In this document: positions 1 through 11,150 of the stretch, piece after piece
Numbering within the stretch: the stretch's first letter is position 1
How the letters are laid out: every line of letters begins with the position of its first letter
Origin: Cladocopium goreaui
Lineage: Eukaryota > Sar > Dinophyceae > Suessiales > Symbiodiniaceae
Reading direction: 5' to 3'
DNA length: 64,000 nucleotides
Assembly (NCBI GenBank): GCA_947184155.2
Contig: CAMXCT020006445.1
Span: 724,723 to 788,722, forward strand
Position numbers and translations under genes: made by a program
The notes under the pieces: generated by a model
What the model was told of the DNA's origin: nothing
The model's database searches: none
The model's input: the letters and a program-made list of their open reading frames with translations, nothing else

Positions 1-1042
1 GGACACGTTAGGTGGACGCTTTCCATGGCCAGTCATCCAACCCTTACTAAATGCAACTGGTTTTTGGAATGCACCCCCAATCTTCCTGCCCACCTACGAG
101 CATCATCTACGATGCGCTCTTCCGGAAGGAGTTGGGACCCCTTTTTTCTCCACCGTTTTGTTATCAATGCAGTCTTTGATTTGAGCCCTATTGGGGTCTG
201 GAAATAAGGATGCTGGGGCGTCCGGGGCGGTAGTCTTCTGGCAGTTTCCCGGGAACCCCCAGAGGGGGGGACCACTTTCCCACTAACATGTCCATTCTGG
301 ACTTTCAGCTAACACGTCTCAAGTATAGGGCATTTATCATAGCCTATGTTCACAGCAGCTATCCAATTTTTTTCCACAAAAAAAGTGGATACGTGTCTCG
401 GGCTACGGTTTCAGGTATCAACTAACATGTCCACTCTGTACTGGCGTTTTCCTGGATTTCCTGGGGAATGCATTGCAACTTTTTTTGGGACCATTGACCC
501 AAAAACAGCTAACATGTCTCAGTTCCTGCAATTGGGGCCCTTGGATTTCGACCCTGATCTGGGATATGTTCGCTATTTTTGGGGGATGGATTCAGCCAAT
601 AACCACTCACATATCTCAAAACCACATCCTCTGAAGAACACGGACACGTTAGGTGGACGCTTTCCATGGCCAGTCATCCAACCCTTAGTAAATGCAACTG
701 GTTTCTGGAATGCACCCCCAATCTTCCTGCCCACCTACGAGCATCATCTATGATGCGCTCTTCCGGAAGGAGTTGGGACCCCTTTTTTCTCCACCGTTTT
801 GTTATCAATGCAGTCTTTGATTTGAGCCCTATTGGGGTCTGGAAATAAGGATGCTGGGGCGTCCGGGGCGGTAGTCTTCTGGCAGTTTCCCGGGAACCCC
901 CAGAGGGGGGACCACTTTCCCACTAACATGTCCATTCTGGACTTTCAGCTAACACGTCTCAAGTATAGGGCATTTATCATAGCCTATGTTCACAGCAGCT
1001 AACGTATCCCCAAAAAAAAAAATCCACAAAAAAGTGGATACG
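1..1042. repeat. 641-bp tandem duplication at left edge
   Basis: Bases 1-393 reappear almost unchanged at 642-1042, including the start GGACACGTTAGGTGG and the end around GTGGATACG. The unit carries many TAACATGTC and ACACGTCTC strings. The array probably continues left of the window. ORFs inside it are repeated along with the unit, and I do not regard them as genes. Confidence 0.9.
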
Positions 1043-1059
1043 TTTGTTCCCTAGAGAGT

Positions 1060-1235
1060 ATATACAGTGTAATATAATATAATAAAATATTACATTATAT
1101 CATATTATATCATATTATATTATATTATATTGTATTGTATTATCTACTAGATTATACTAGTATGTATTTCATATGTAAAATATGATTCATATGAATCATA
1201 TGATATAGTTTTTAGATGTATTTCGTATGATAGGT
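1060..1235. repeat. AT-rich low-complexity tract
   Basis: Runs of TATAT and ATAATAT plus a small ATGATTCATATGAATCAT palindrome. No coding signal. Confidence 0.7.
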
Positions 1236-1274
1236 TGATGGCGCATCAGCCTTTCTGGGGGCTGCCGTCTCTGA

Positions 1275-1404
1275 TGTACAATGTGGGACCCCCCCAGTTT
1301 TGTAAACCCCATGAATACTATAGGTAATTATAGGTATCATAAACCATAGTTATTGAAGTTATAACCCAACTTAGCTATCGTAAACGGGGTGCCCCACCTT
1401 GTAC
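1275..1404. mobile_element. Family B inverted-repeat element (B1)
   Basis: It starts GTACAATGTGGGACCCCCC and ends GGGGTGCCCCACCTTGTAC. The interior contains TATAGGTATCATAAACCATAG, which is shared with the copies at 22885 and 28829. Read on the minus strand, the right end gives AG|GTACAAGG, a donor-like string. Confidence 0.75.
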
Positions 1405-1550
1405 CTTTTGAAATTACGCATGTCCTATATTCCTATAGCTGAGAATAGAGTGAACATCAACTGAGACAAAGTGGGTATATATCATATATCTGAGTAGCTA
1501 GTGCTAGAAATCAACCCGCCCGATAACGCCATCATTTAAAGGCAAGTCAC

Positions 1551-1626
1551 CCAGGGATGCATGGCAGCCCAGTTCACGTCCACGTCGTACGGGCTGATAC
1601 CTTGGGAAACGCCACAAATCTGACCC
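1551..1626 (-). CDS. Exon: FN3 fragment
   Basis: Acceptor CATCAG and donor CCTGG|GTGACTTG bound a 76-nt block. One frame reads SPYDVDVNWAAMHP, resembling an early FN3 strand (h-x-V-x-W). A second minus frame is also open, so the phase rests on the FN3 match. Leftmost exon recognised. Confidence 0.55.
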
Positions 1627-2176
1627 CTGATGAAAGGTGATGGTTGATGATGGTTGCACTTCTTCTGGATGTCACTTAAAATGCAAGGGGGTTGCACTTC
1701 AAATATCTGAAATGTGAATCTTAGAGGGGCAACAATGTGCAAACATGTGCAAATGTTTGCAGTTTCGTTTGTGGTGGCTGTAGTATACAAGTGTCAAATT
1801 GATAGGAATTGGACTGGTTGGAAAGCAGCAAACTCAGGATGTAGTGGGTATAGAATATGGCCATGTCTGAAAATGGGTTTCTCCAACCAAGGGATTGCCT
1901 ACTGAAATTGACTGAAATCTTGAACCCATTGACCTGTTCCGCTCCAAAAGGGGGGCCGCCAAGATTGGTAGTTGATTTGTAGCTACAATAACTAGGGTTC
2001 TTCAAGTGGAGCGTTCAAAATACCTGTTGGTTGATTCTCATCCAGGATTGCATTCTCCGCAGAAACCCCAGTGAAGCTCCAAATAGCTGGTAGATGGCAA
2101 TATATGGTAGTAGGTTTCCACTCATCCCCTTTTAAAAGGTCAAAACTCCAAAAAGGAAATCCCATCCCATATCCTC

Positions 2177-2281
2177 CATGGTGCGGGTATATTTACCTAC
2201 AAAACCGAAATATAAATATTATAATATATATATAGTGTATAATTATATTATATATATATTATCATGGGTTGCATATGGGCC
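2177..2281. mobile_element. Degenerate family D element
   Basis: Shares TATTTACCTACAAAAC and GGGTTGCATATGGGCC with family D copies, but the middle is replaced by TA-rich sequence. Confidence 0.4.
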
Positions 2282-2339
2282 ATATAAACCCCTATGATTA
2301 ACCAATCAACACTGGTATGTGTTTAATTGGAAATCCTAT

Positions 2340-2449
2340 CTGGTTCGTGGTTTTAATCATCTTGAAAATGATGGAGTTCGTCAATGGGGTTGGGATGACA
2401 TCACATATATGAAATGGACAATAACAAAATGTTTGAAACCACCAAACAG
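2340..2449. mobile_element. Family C element (C1)
   Basis: Ends TGGTTCGTGGTTTTAATC and GTTTGAAACCACCAAACAG are near-complementary. The core GATGGAGTTCGTCAATGGG is shared with the other C copies. No TTAATAGTGG leader here. Confidence 0.75.
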
Positions 2450-2525
2450 CTATTTATAGATGGAAAATGGCATAGAACATGGACTTTTTCATGGGATCTA
2501 TAGATGGGATTCTTATGGAATTTAG

Positions 2526-2625
2526 CCTCTGGTAATCTAACATAGCTATTAAACATGGCCATTGATAGTTGATTTACCCATTAAACATGTTGATTTTCCA
2601 TAGTTATGTTAAATTACCAGAGGGT
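2526..2625. mobile_element. Family A element (A1)
   Basis: Ends CCTCTGGTAATCTAACATAG and TATGTTAAATTACCAGAGGG form a terminal inverted repeat. The interior contains GGCCATTGATAGTTGATTTACCC. About 100 bp, too short to code for anything. Confidence 0.85.
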
Positions 2626-2806
2626 AAATCCCATTAAACCCCATTCAACCACCATAATATCCCATAAAAATCCCATAGAAATCACCATAATATCCATTAA
2701 CATTATGGTTTTCCATGGTTTTCCCATTAAAACATGGTGATTTTCCATAGTTTTTTGTATGTTGATAATCCTATGAACATCCTATGAAAACCCCGGCTTT
2801 TTTCAC

Positions 2807-2920
2807 TGAAGCCCCAAACAGCTGACGGCAAGCAACTGACCGCCGTGAGGTTCACCGGGCTGCTGGCCGGCATGGCCGTCACCAGGCATTCGCTGCCTTC
2901 GGGGCCGTCACCCGTTGATT
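2807..2920 (-). CDS. Exon-like GC-rich block
   Basis: A sharp GC-rich island in AT-rich surroundings. The minus frame reads ECLVTAMPASSPVNLTAV and can end at the donor CTTCA|GTGAAA. The plus strand is also open (TAVRFTGLLAGMAVTRH). I favour minus from its neighbours. The upstream boundary is not resolved. Confidence 0.45.
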
Positions 2921-3566
2921 GATTAAGGGAAAATCTACAGGAAACCATGGGTTTTACCATCAAATATAGGGGTTTCCTGTAAATTTTCCCATCATCCAAT
3001 TCTGTGAATGATGGTTCAATAAGAATCACTATGGAATAAACCATGATAAGCCATGTATGGTTCATTCAATAACTCATCATATACGAATAATCATGGTTCT
3101 TAGGCTTAACATGTATAATCCATGAGTTTCTTCAATAAGAATCAATAACATATTAATCCATTAGTTGAATTGGATCTATGAATATTAAGGAATATCCAAT
3201 GAATCCATCCATTTCGTTTAGGGAAACTCTACAGCAAATCATAGATTCAATGGTCAAACATCGGCAAAAAAGTCCGACCCACGCTGGGATTCATCCGGTG
3301 AAATGTGAAAACGCCTTTGGCAAAAGAACGTGATAACTGTAGATCAATACAGTACAATTAAATAACATGTTTAATGTAAATACGGTAATTATTTTACAAT
3401 AGTGTTTTCAGAAAACCCAATAAGTTACAATAATTATTAGAATACAACAACAGGTGTGAATATTAGTAACTTACAATAGTCAATACATGTTATAACCCAT
3501 CACAATCACAACTCCGTGCAAAAATCTGTCAATCAATGCTGTATCAAAGGGGGCATTGCAACCAAC

Positions 3567-3645
3567 CGGGGATTGTACCAAACCAGCACTTAGGTGCCCT
3601 GATGAACGCCGTGACGTCTCCTGGCGTAACCAGCACATGAGGTTG
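3567..3645 (-). CDS. Exon: FN3-like fragment
   Basis: Bounded by TTTGAAG and CCCCG|GTTGGTTG. The frame reads HVLVTPGDVTAFIRAPKC, resembling the start of an FN3 unit (V-x-V-x-P-G-x-x-x-A-x-I). The longer ORF in another frame lacks this pattern. Confidence 0.6.
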
Positions 3646-3854
3646 CTTCAAAGAGGGATATCGCTAAATAAGCAATGGCCAAAGAATCTCTTAAGATTTG
3701 TCTGAAAATAGGGTATGCCATGCTGTACCAATAAAACAATAACTGAAAACTGAAATCAGAATGATAAACCATCAAACATCATCAAACATCATCAAACTTT
3801 GGATGCCATTGTTTCCGCCACCATTTCTGGATGGTGAAGTCAAAAAAATCGCAC

Positions 3855-3914
3855 CTGTCAACTCGGAGTAGGCACTGTTGGCGGCTGGATTCACACAGAC
3901 CTGGCTGAGAAGAT
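3855..3914 (-). CDS. Exon: probable FN3 tail
   Basis: Acceptor TTTTACAG and donor GACAG|GTGCG enclose 60 nt. The frame reads LSQVCVNPAANSAYSELT, like the last strand of an FN3 domain running into the next linker. Confidence 0.6.
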
Positions 3915-3974
3915 CTGTAAAACCTGCAAACACAAAAAAAAATCAATGGTTGAATACACTAACTGGTTGGTAAT

Positions 3975-4155
3975 TGGTGATTAATAGTGGTTAATAGTGG
4001 TTAATAGTGGTTAATAGTGATTAATACCTGATCTAATGAACAATACAACTGGTTGGTGGTTGAGCCCTACCCCTCTGAAAAATGATGGAGTGAAAGTCAG
4101 TTGGGATGACATGACATTCCCAATATATGGAAAAAAAATCCAAACCACAAACCAG
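3975..4155. mobile_element. Family C element with tandem leader (C2)
   Basis: A short TTAATAGTGG array (about 3975-4027) is followed by TACCTGATCTAATGAA, then the core from CTGGTTGGTGGTTGAG to AACCACAAACCAG. Confidence 0.75.
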
Positions 4156-4184
4156 TCATAAGATCATAAGATCTAAGCAAAACC

Positions 4185-4345
4185 GGTGGACAGTGGACAT
4201 TCTGGACATTCGCCAAAGCTTCTTTTCACTTGAACGCACATGAAAATCCTGTGGAGAAGGCAACCAAGCTGTCAGTCCAACCAATTGCCCAGGACATTCC
4301 AAGGACTGCTGCGAGGTTGAAATAAAACCAACCGATGTGGTCTTG
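4185..4345 (-). CDS. Exon-like block, unrecognised
   Basis: The minus frame is open and protein-like (SQQSLECPGQLVGLTAWL, then DFHVRSSEKKLWRM). Several AGs could be the acceptor. No clean GT donor was chosen, so the limits are approximate. Confidence 0.5.
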
Positions 4346-4400
4346 AATGATTCGTGGACTTTGCAAGTGCTTAACATCAAAATATGTCAAGACATCTTAC

Positions 4401-4430
4401 CGGGAAGTCTTCGGAAGTATCTTCTTCATG
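4401..4430 (-). CDS. Possible short exon
   Basis: A very good donor, CCCG|GTAAGATG, ends a frame reading LVHEEDTSEDFP. No good acceptor is visible close upstream. Confidence 0.35.
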
Positions 4431-4678
4431 TACCAACGTGGGTATATGGATCAAAATCATCACCCCCCCCCCCACAAAAAAAAATGTTCCTTTCATCTCC
4501 ATGATCCGAATGGCTTGACCAAATAACCATATTTGAACCGACTCGAGCGGTGTCCAATACCATCTACCATTCTAATACCACCATTCGATTATAGTGGATG
4601 TACACTATAGGGATTCCCCATATAGATTAATTATGAATGATTATGATTGTCGCCAGTATCTTGGATAGTATAATCGCA

Positions 4679-4940
4679 TATATATATATATATTATATTA
4701 TATTATATTATATTATATTATATTATATTATATATAATATTATATATTATATTATATATAATATTATATATTATATTATATATAATATTATATATTATAT
4801 TATATATTATATTATATATTATATTATATATTATATTATATATTATATTATATATTATATTATATATTATATATTGTATTATATTTTATATTATACTATA
4901 TTATAATATACTATATTATATTATATTATATTATATTATA
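4679..4940. repeat. TATAT/ATTATA microsatellite
   Basis: About 260 bp of TATATTATATTA variants. The ORF through it (runs of YYIIY) is a low-complexity artefact. Confidence 0.95.
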
Positions 4941-5262
4941 GTGATATATATATATATACAACCAACAGGGGTTTTGAACCCTGCTCATTTGTCTATATGG
5001 GGATGTATCAACATATATATATATATATATTTCACGTATTTGGGGCGGATGAAGATCCATTTGCCAGCTATTTTTGGGTTCGCTAGGGTACCAAGGTTTT
5101 GAATGGTTTTGACTCATAGCCATTTAAGTCTATATTGCAAGATCTATATTTACAAGAAAAATCATCCCCAATACATTGCCAGTTTTTATTCCCCTTATTA
5201 CCTTAGAGTCCTCGTTGAATTGTTACTGTACACTACTCTCTGGTAATTTCACCATTGAATAC

Positions 5263-5371
5263 CCTCAGCCGGGCCTGTCGAATACGCAAACCGTAGTAAC
5301 GACCACTGAGTAAAGAGTCCACGTAGCAGCTGGTATCCTGGTTCACCAGGATCGACACCAAAAAATGAGGA
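5263..5371 (-). CDS. Exon: FN3 late strands
   Basis: The frame reads YVDSLLSGRYYGLRIRQARL, the hallmark of FN3 strands E-F (L-x-x-G-x-x-Y-x-h-x-h-R). Donor CTGAGG|GTATTC and acceptor AATAAAG give 109 nt. A second frame is also open, but without the motif. Confidence 0.75.
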
Positions 5372-5900
5372 CTTTATTGACCAAAATGGTGGGAATATAC
5401 TGGACTATACTGGGATATAATGGGAATATACATTGAAATACAGGAAAAAAACACAAAAATGCGGATTCAAGCAACAAACATTGGGATTTAAACATGTGAT
5501 TTAACATGAGTTCACCCGCTTGAAACCCTATTTAAGTATGCATTTGTCTGAAAATAGGGAAACTTTCAACATCCCATGATTGGTCATCATTTTTCTCCAC
5601 AAGCCGCTTGTGTGCATTCCCTGTTTTTGGCACACCCAAATACAAGTAGGGTCCAAGGCAAAGTGCCAGGGAAACTTCAAAGGAAGTCACGGCTGGCTAA
5701 GAACATCATTGGTTTTCTGCAGATTTACCCTCACACCATGGGGTTAAGAAGCAGAACCAACCGTGCAAATTGATCATACAAGCAAGAATATGATACTTAA
5801 GAAATACAGTAACTACTTTGGTTTGTTGTTTTTTGCTACCCCCCTCAAGCTTTACACTCTTCATTGAGGATCATCATCCCATTTCTATGATATCAGCCAC

Positions 5901-6067
5901 CTGTGTGGGCCGGCCGTCAGCCGCTGGCCGCTGAATCCCAGCCGCCCAGCCTGCAGCAGGTTGCTTCGACACGCCAACATCCAGGCACTAGCGCTTGGGT
6001 TGGTCATGCTGTTGGGCAACAGCTGCATATAGATTTCCCATGCCTCGCCGGTTCCCAAAGGAATTTT
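5901..6067 (-). CDS. Exon, well-bounded, unrecognised domain
   Basis: Acceptor TTAATTACAG and donor CACACAG|GTGGCTGA enclose a 167-nt block with one clean frame: AWEIYMQLLPNSMTNPSA near the start and NLLQAGRLGFSGQRLTAG near the end. GC-rich third positions support coding. Not clearly FN3. Confidence 0.75.
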
Positions 6068-6152
6068 CTGTAATTAACGGGTGAAACAAAGAGACGACTC
6101 TTGGTGCAAAAAAAACACGTGGTTCAAGGTTTGGTTTGGTTGAACGACTCAC

Positions 6153-6250
6153 AGCAGTAGCCGTGGTCCACAGGCACAACCTCCTCCAGCAGATCTCAGG
6201 TTCAGCTCCGGAAACGTCATTGCTGCCCTCCCTGCCAGCTTCTGGTGGCC
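6153..6250 (-). CDS. Exon with consensus donor
   Basis: Ends at GCTACTGCT|GTGAGTCG, an ideal donor. Two minus frames are open (EPEICWRRLCLWTTAT or MTFPELNLRSAGGG) and the acceptor is ambiguous, so the product is not resolved. Confidence 0.5.
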
Positions 6251-6580
6251 TTCTAGAGCAGAAGCAGGAACAAGAGAGGAAGGACACCAACCAAGCACGC
6301 CAAAACCAAAGGCGAACAAATGCCAGCAACCACCACGCCAGCGAACAAACGCTGGCCTCACACCAAAGGCGAGCAAACGCCACCACCACCAACATGGGAG
6401 GTCTTGTATTGGGATATGATCCTGAATTCGCTTGAAGCAGCAGTTTGGGTTGCCGCGTCTCCAAATCGACCACAACAGCCATGAAACTGGAAATGGTCGC
6501 ACAACAAGTATGATTATCTTCATGCGACTTGATTGGAAGACGAACTTTAGTCTCGCGTTGCCTTACCGTATCCCAAAAAT

Positions 6581-6767
6581 TTATTCGAAACGCAATGTCT
6601 GCGTCTGGTCCTTCTGTTTCAACGCTTCGGCCCAGGTTTCAGCCAGCTCCTCCTCACTGTCGGAACGAGGTTTTGTTCTCTGCGAAGTCCCAAATGTCTC
6701 AATCTGATACACGCCATCATCCGTCAAAAGGGCCAACACGTGGTTCAAAATTTGAATCATTGTATCC
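6581..6767 (-). CDS. Exon: acidic/helical block
   Basis: Acceptor GACTTAG, then TMIQILNHVLALLTDDGVYQ and SDSEEELAETWAEALKQ. The frame runs into a stop (LRFE*) with no clear GT donor before it. It could be a terminal exon, or use a non-canonical donor as dinoflagellates do. Confidence 0.6.
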
Positions 6768-6911
6768 CTAAGTCGATTACTTTGGCTGTCCTTAAAGCCT
6801 TTACTTACATCGGAATTGGAACATGCTCCATCATTATATACCATATTTCTGTGGCTGGCACATATACCCACTCCGGTTCAACGGTTTGACCTCCCAAAGT
6901 TCCATTTTCTG

Positions 6912-7029
6912 TTTGGATACCATTAATCTTAACCGCATTTCTATTGATCAAAAACCAGATATATAGAAATTTTGGATACCATTAATCTTAACCGCATTTC
7001 TATTGATCAAAAACCAGATATATAGAAAT
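6912..7029. repeat. 59-bp direct duplication
   Basis: TTTGGATACCATTAATCTTA through ATATATAGAAAT occurs twice back to back, starting at 6912 and 6971. Confidence 0.9.
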
Positions 7030-7168
7030 CAAGAAATATCAAGAAGATCAAAACACCACCTCAATTTTCAAAGTTCATCAAAGTTCCATTTTCATTTTTG
7101 GATTGTACCGAATTGTACCATTTTGGTTCGCGTTTCCCCAAGGAAATCATTGCGGTCATCATGGCCAC

Positions 7169-7256
7169 CTGGAAAATCCTGGAAACACCTTGCCTCGAAG
7201 CTGCAGTCCCCAGGCGTTCCCAGAGTCCAGCTGACCTGAAAACCGCCATGGCCACC
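7169..7256 (-). CDS. Exon: FN3 early strands
   Basis: The frame reads FQVSWTLGTPGDCSFEARC, close to the FN3 B-C strand pattern V-x-W...C-x-F. Acceptor ATACAGCAG and donor TTCCAG|GTGGCC. A competing frame (SAGLWERLGTAASRQ) is open but not FN3-like. Confidence 0.65.
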
Positions 7257-7307
7257 CTGCTGTATGGTTGGGTAGATGGTTTGGGGTGGTTTATGTTTTT
7301 GTTTAAT

Positions 7308-7362
7308 GATTGGGAGAAAACCCCATGTGTTTTTTTTAATGATTGGGAGAAAACCACACATG
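7308..7362. repeat. Short tandem duplication
   Basis: AATGATTGGGAGAAAACC occurs twice, about 38 bp apart, with a poly-T between. Confidence 0.8.
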
Positions 7363-7477
7363 AGTAAAAATCAAACGTCATAATCATCAGCAACTGTGAC
7401 TCTCACTCGTTTGATTTAAAGGAGCTAATATAATATATAATGTTTTATGATGTTACATGTATGCAGCATGCAGGTTT

Positions 7478-7565
7478 CCTAAATCATGGGGCTACCCCCA
7501 AATCATCCAGCTCATGAAAAAACTTATTGAAGCCTATGGAGATTTGGGGATCTCCCATCTTAAGA
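7478..7565. mobile_element. Minor inverted-repeat element (family F)
   Basis: CCTAAATCATGGGGCTACCCCCAAATC and its partner GATTTGGGGATCTCCC form a hairpin. Related strings occur near 10148, 19130 and 42842. Confidence 0.45.
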
Positions 7566-7969
7566 AACCCCATAATATGCCATATATAAATGGGTTATGA
7601 TCCAATTACTTGCTGGGATGCACATCCAAGCAAGTCCGTATTTTTCAATGAACATTTTTTGTCACCAAAACAAATGCGCACACACACACAATTTCTAAAA
7701 TGTGATTGACAATCTTGAAACTATACTCCGTGTTTGGAAAATTACTTAGGTTAGGGCAAATCCAAATATTTTTCCAGGTTTTGTATTGTAAAACCCATTT
7801 CATTGTTGCTGAAACCACCATCTTCGAGCATTCTTCTTGGTTCAACAAGTAAAACCCTTCAACATCATACAATCAACACCACAGTTATTGCCATTTATTA
7901 TAGTGATACATAACTGGTTATAAGTAAGATTATACATTCCATAAATGGTGTTATTATTGTACTTATAAC

Positions 7970-8127
7970 TTGTCTTTCGGGCCGAACTGCACCCCGGAAC
8001 TGGCTTTCACCAGGAGCGCCTGCATGCGCATTTCTTCGCCCTGCTTGGCTGCTGGCTCCACACAGGTGGCGCTGGGCGCTGCTGCCGGGGTGGGCAACGT
8101 GAACGCGGAAGGCCACAGGGCCCAGTC
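7970..8127 (-). CDS. Exon: FN3 tail with Ala/Pro-rich segment
   Basis: A single clean frame covers 158 nt: DWALWPSAFTLPTPAAAP, then RMQALLVKASSGVQFGPKD. The last part matches the final FN3 strands (h-x-h-x-A...G-x-G-P-x-S/D). Acceptor GGCAAG, donor GACAA|GTTATA. High GC at third positions. The in-frame Met ORF on the same strand is in another frame and not the product. Confidence 0.75.
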
Positions 8128-8129
8128 CT

Positions 8130-8715
8130 TGCCAAAGGCAAGATAGGTGGTTTAATGGTTATTTTATGGTGACTTAATGATGATTCTATGGTGATTTGAA
8201 TGGTGGCTTAATTATGTTTTTTATGTTGATTTGAATGGTTATTGAATGGTGACTTAATTATGCTTCTATGGTGATTGAATGGTGACTTAATGATAATTTT
8301 ATGGTGATTTAATGGTGTTTAAATGGTGATTGAATGGAAATTGAATGGTGATTGGATGGTGACTTCATGATGTATTTTATAGTGATTGAATGGTGATTGA
8401 ATAGTGTCAGAGGATGGTTCATGCTTCTTTTAGAACGCTGTGAGAGGGATTCACAGGCTCAGTCCGTCTACCACAGGGCTTTGTGATTGAATGATCACTG
8501 AACGGTGGCTTAATGATGATTTTTATGGCGATTGAATGGTGATTGAATGGTGACTCAATGATGATTTCATGGTGCTTCAATGGTGATATAATGGTGACTG
8601 AAGGAGATTGAATGGTGATTTTATGGTGATTGAATGCTGTTTTTATGGTGATTGAATTGTGATTTTATGGTGATTGAGTCGTGACATTCATGATGATGTT
8701 TATGGTTATTTATAA
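8130..8715. repeat. Diverged minisatellite, GATTGAATGGT type
   Basis: Irregular copies of TGATTGAATGGTGAT / TTTTATGGTGAT fill about 580 bp, interrupted at 8400-8480 by a GC-richer piece. That piece reads EPVNPSHSVLKEA on the minus strand and might be a small exon. Confidence 0.8.
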
Positions 8716-8787
8716 TTAAACATTGGGCATCGTGTTCATCAATATCATCAGTTCATATGGGATTATCATGGAAGATTCGTCAACTTA

Positions 8788-8830
8788 TGATGATGATGAT
8801 GATGATGATGATGACGATGATGACGAGGTT
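8788..8830. repeat. GAT trinucleotide array
   Basis: Perfect ATGATGATG run of about 40 bp. The poly-Asp ORF over it is not supported as a gene. Confidence 0.9.
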
Positions 8831-8975
8831 TACAAAGCCATGGAGGTAGATACCGCAGTAGCTGGATGGTTTATGATGGAAAATCCCTATGAAAATCCTG
8901 TGGACTCTCTGGTGTTTTGGGATGGACTCGGTGATTTTTATGGTGATGTGCTTTGCGAGGACCACGATTCTCAGT

Positions 8976-9177
8976 GGTTAATAGTGATTAATAGTGGTTA
9001 ATAGTGATTCGTAGTTGTTAATAGTGATTGATCATTTTTTATATTTTGGAGAATGTACAATTACTGGTTGGTGTTTTTTCGCCTACCCCTCTGAAAAGTG
9101 ATGGAGTGAACGTCAGTTGGGATGACATGACATTCCCAATATATGGAAAACATAAAATGTTTGAAACCACCAACCAA
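8976..9177. mobile_element. Family C element with leader (C3)
   Basis: TTAATAGTGG/ATTCGTAGT leader, then CTGGTTGGTGTTTTTTCGCC, core GATGGAGTGAACGTCAG, end TTTGAAACCACCAACCA. Confidence 0.75.
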
Positions 9178-9544
9178 ATTAGTATGATGATAAGAAGTGG
9201 GATGATGATGGTAATGTATTTGTTATGCTAGTGATGAAAAAAATGATATGGTCACAGCGTGAAAGGTTTGTTTTCAGCATGAAAAGGGTGATGATCGGAT
9301 GATTATTCTGAAAATACTGCCTGTTATTGGGAGGATAGTTGTCATATCCAGCGGTTTCATGATGACTCTTATGATCAATTCACAGTATGATTGGGCGAGG
9401 ACCACGATGGTTTGTGATGATAGCAGTTGCAATGTTGTTGTAACAATGTCATACTGATTATATAGTTGTTCAAAGCATGTTACTCTGACTGATAATTCTG
9501 ATTGTGGCTCAATATGGCTCAATAGTTTGTATTTTGCATGCACA

Positions 9545-9600
9545 AATCATATTTTGCTTGTGAGGCAGTAGCAGCCGGGAGAACAGTTCCCCAACAAATA
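9545..9600 (-). CDS. Possible FN3 exon
   Basis: The minus frame reads ICWGTVLPAATASQAKYDL, spaced like FN3 strands B-C (W...P...Y-x-L). Splice limits are not clear. Confidence 0.4.
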
Positions 9601-9603
9601 CGT

Positions 9604-9665
9604 TGGTGGTCATGACAATGGTGATGTTGATGGTGGTGATGATGATGATGATGATGCTGATGGTG
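9604..9665. repeat. GATGGTGAT trinucleotide array
   Basis: About 60 bp of GAT/GGT repeats. The poly-His minus ORF is an artefact. Confidence 0.9.
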
Positions 9666-9792
9666 TCCATGGTGTTGATGAGGACGGTTGTAAGTAGTTG
9701 TAAGTATTGTCAATTGTCTTTGCTTTCATGATTGCGTAGCCCCCGTTAGTCTGATTATTCAAATTGTGATTCCTGTTGAACCACGGTCCTAC

Positions 9793-9835
9793 GTTGCAAC
9801 CAAGTGACTGAGTCATAGTCCATCCGCGTACATGC
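9793..9835 (-). CDS. Possible small FN3 exon
   Basis: Acceptor AAATCCGCAG and donor GCAAC|GTAGG enclose 43 nt. One frame reads RMDYDSVTWLQ, with the V-T-W of an FN3 strand. Downstream, 9870-9940 also has an open minus frame (FLVTVLELRSDLPIE) without a usable acceptor. Confidence 0.45.
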
Positions 9836-10499
9836 CTGCGGATTTAGGTGTAAACCTTCCAGGCTTTAGGAAAACGCCTCGATAGGCAAGTCGCTTCTTA
9901 ATTCCAGGACAGTAACTAGGAATTGCGGCGCATAGTACACCGTTTAACTACTATTAGTAATAGGTTTGAAACCTAGTATATCATAAGTATAAAACCACCA
10001 GTTATAAAGGTAAAAATAAAAACTATATTACAATAGTGAAATCATATGAAATCATATTAAACCCTATATTTACTTTACATAAACCAGCTAAGCCATGGGG
10101 TCCTTACTGTCTTTGGTGGTTTCAACTATCAGAATCTTCGCAGGTGTCCTAAGTCATGGGGGTACCCCAGTAATCATCCATTTCTAGATGGATTTTCCAT
10201 GAAATCAACCATTCATTTGTGGGTTGGCCCATTTATCTACCCGCCTCATGGGAACTTGCTTAAACTCATGTGTTCCTCCCCCCATAGTGGATTTTTTGGA
10301 CATCTCGATGTTGGGTACACGCAGCTACCTGGGGTCTGACACTCAGGAACATAGTACTGGAGACAGCGGGAAAAGGTGAATTCCCTTTCTACATCTTGTA
10401 TGCAAAATATACAAATATGGTACTTCTGCGCTTGTCTGCTAATTCGCTAGGATAAAACAATATAAAACATCGTTACGATGTCAAACAAACAGTGTAGCC

Positions 10500-10640
10500 T
10501 ATAGACAAGCACTCTGTGCTGCTGACAGGTCGTCAAGGTACGATACAACCACTTTCTACGCGATCCGCTTGACCGTGGAAGCCAAACACCAAAAAATAAT
10601 GCCCGAGGCACTCTCAAAACACCGTAAAGACTGGGTAATT
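10500..10640 (-). CDS. Weak exon candidate
   Basis: A GC-richer block with an open minus frame (FGVWLPRSSGSRRKWLYR). No strong splice pair and no family match. Confidence 0.3.
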
Positions 10641-11061
10641 CTATAGCATTCCTGAAAAACTCAATCAATGTACAAATCATCCTGAAGCCTCGCACCCAAA
10701 AACCCTAAACCATTAAAGAGCCCAAAGCCATAAACGCTCAAAAACATGGAAACTTAACACACAAAATAAAACCATCTTAAACCTATTATAAGAAATGCCT
10801 AAACCTTAAACCTTGATTCTTAGACCCCCAAAAACTTGAATGTAAAAGTGATGTTGGACGCAATGAGGTGTTTAGCTTGGGCCTACAGGTACTTGGACGA
10901 ACGCAACAAAACCATAACTATAACGGAATCAAACCGATGTAGATACTGTAGATGTTCTAATCATGCTATATCGTGCTTGATATACACATCCTCAAGCCGC
11001 TGAGAAAACCAAAGGCACCCTGGACCCTTGGACCCATCTTTCCCCATGGAAACTTGCATAC

Positions 11062-11150
11062 CTCGCGCAGTCGCACTGAGTAGTTGCTGTTGGACACCAA
11101 GTTTTGCAGCAAACAACTCGTCACTGGGCGGTCCTGGTGCCTACATTCAC
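11062..11150 (-). CDS. Exon: FN3 late strands
   Basis: Acceptor ACCGCCCAG and donor GCGAG|GTATGC bound 89 nt reading VTSCLLQNLVSNSNYSVRLR. This is a typical FN3 E-F strand pair (h-x-N/G-L-x-x-x-x-x-Y-x-V-R-h-R). Confidence 0.75.

Noticed and set aside
25-935. Duplicated 60-63 codon ORFs at the left edge
   Set aside because: They are copies within a 641-bp tandem duplication, with no coding bias or splice context.
4637-4906. 89-codon Tyr/Ile ORF
   Set aside because: Pure TATATTATA microsatellite.
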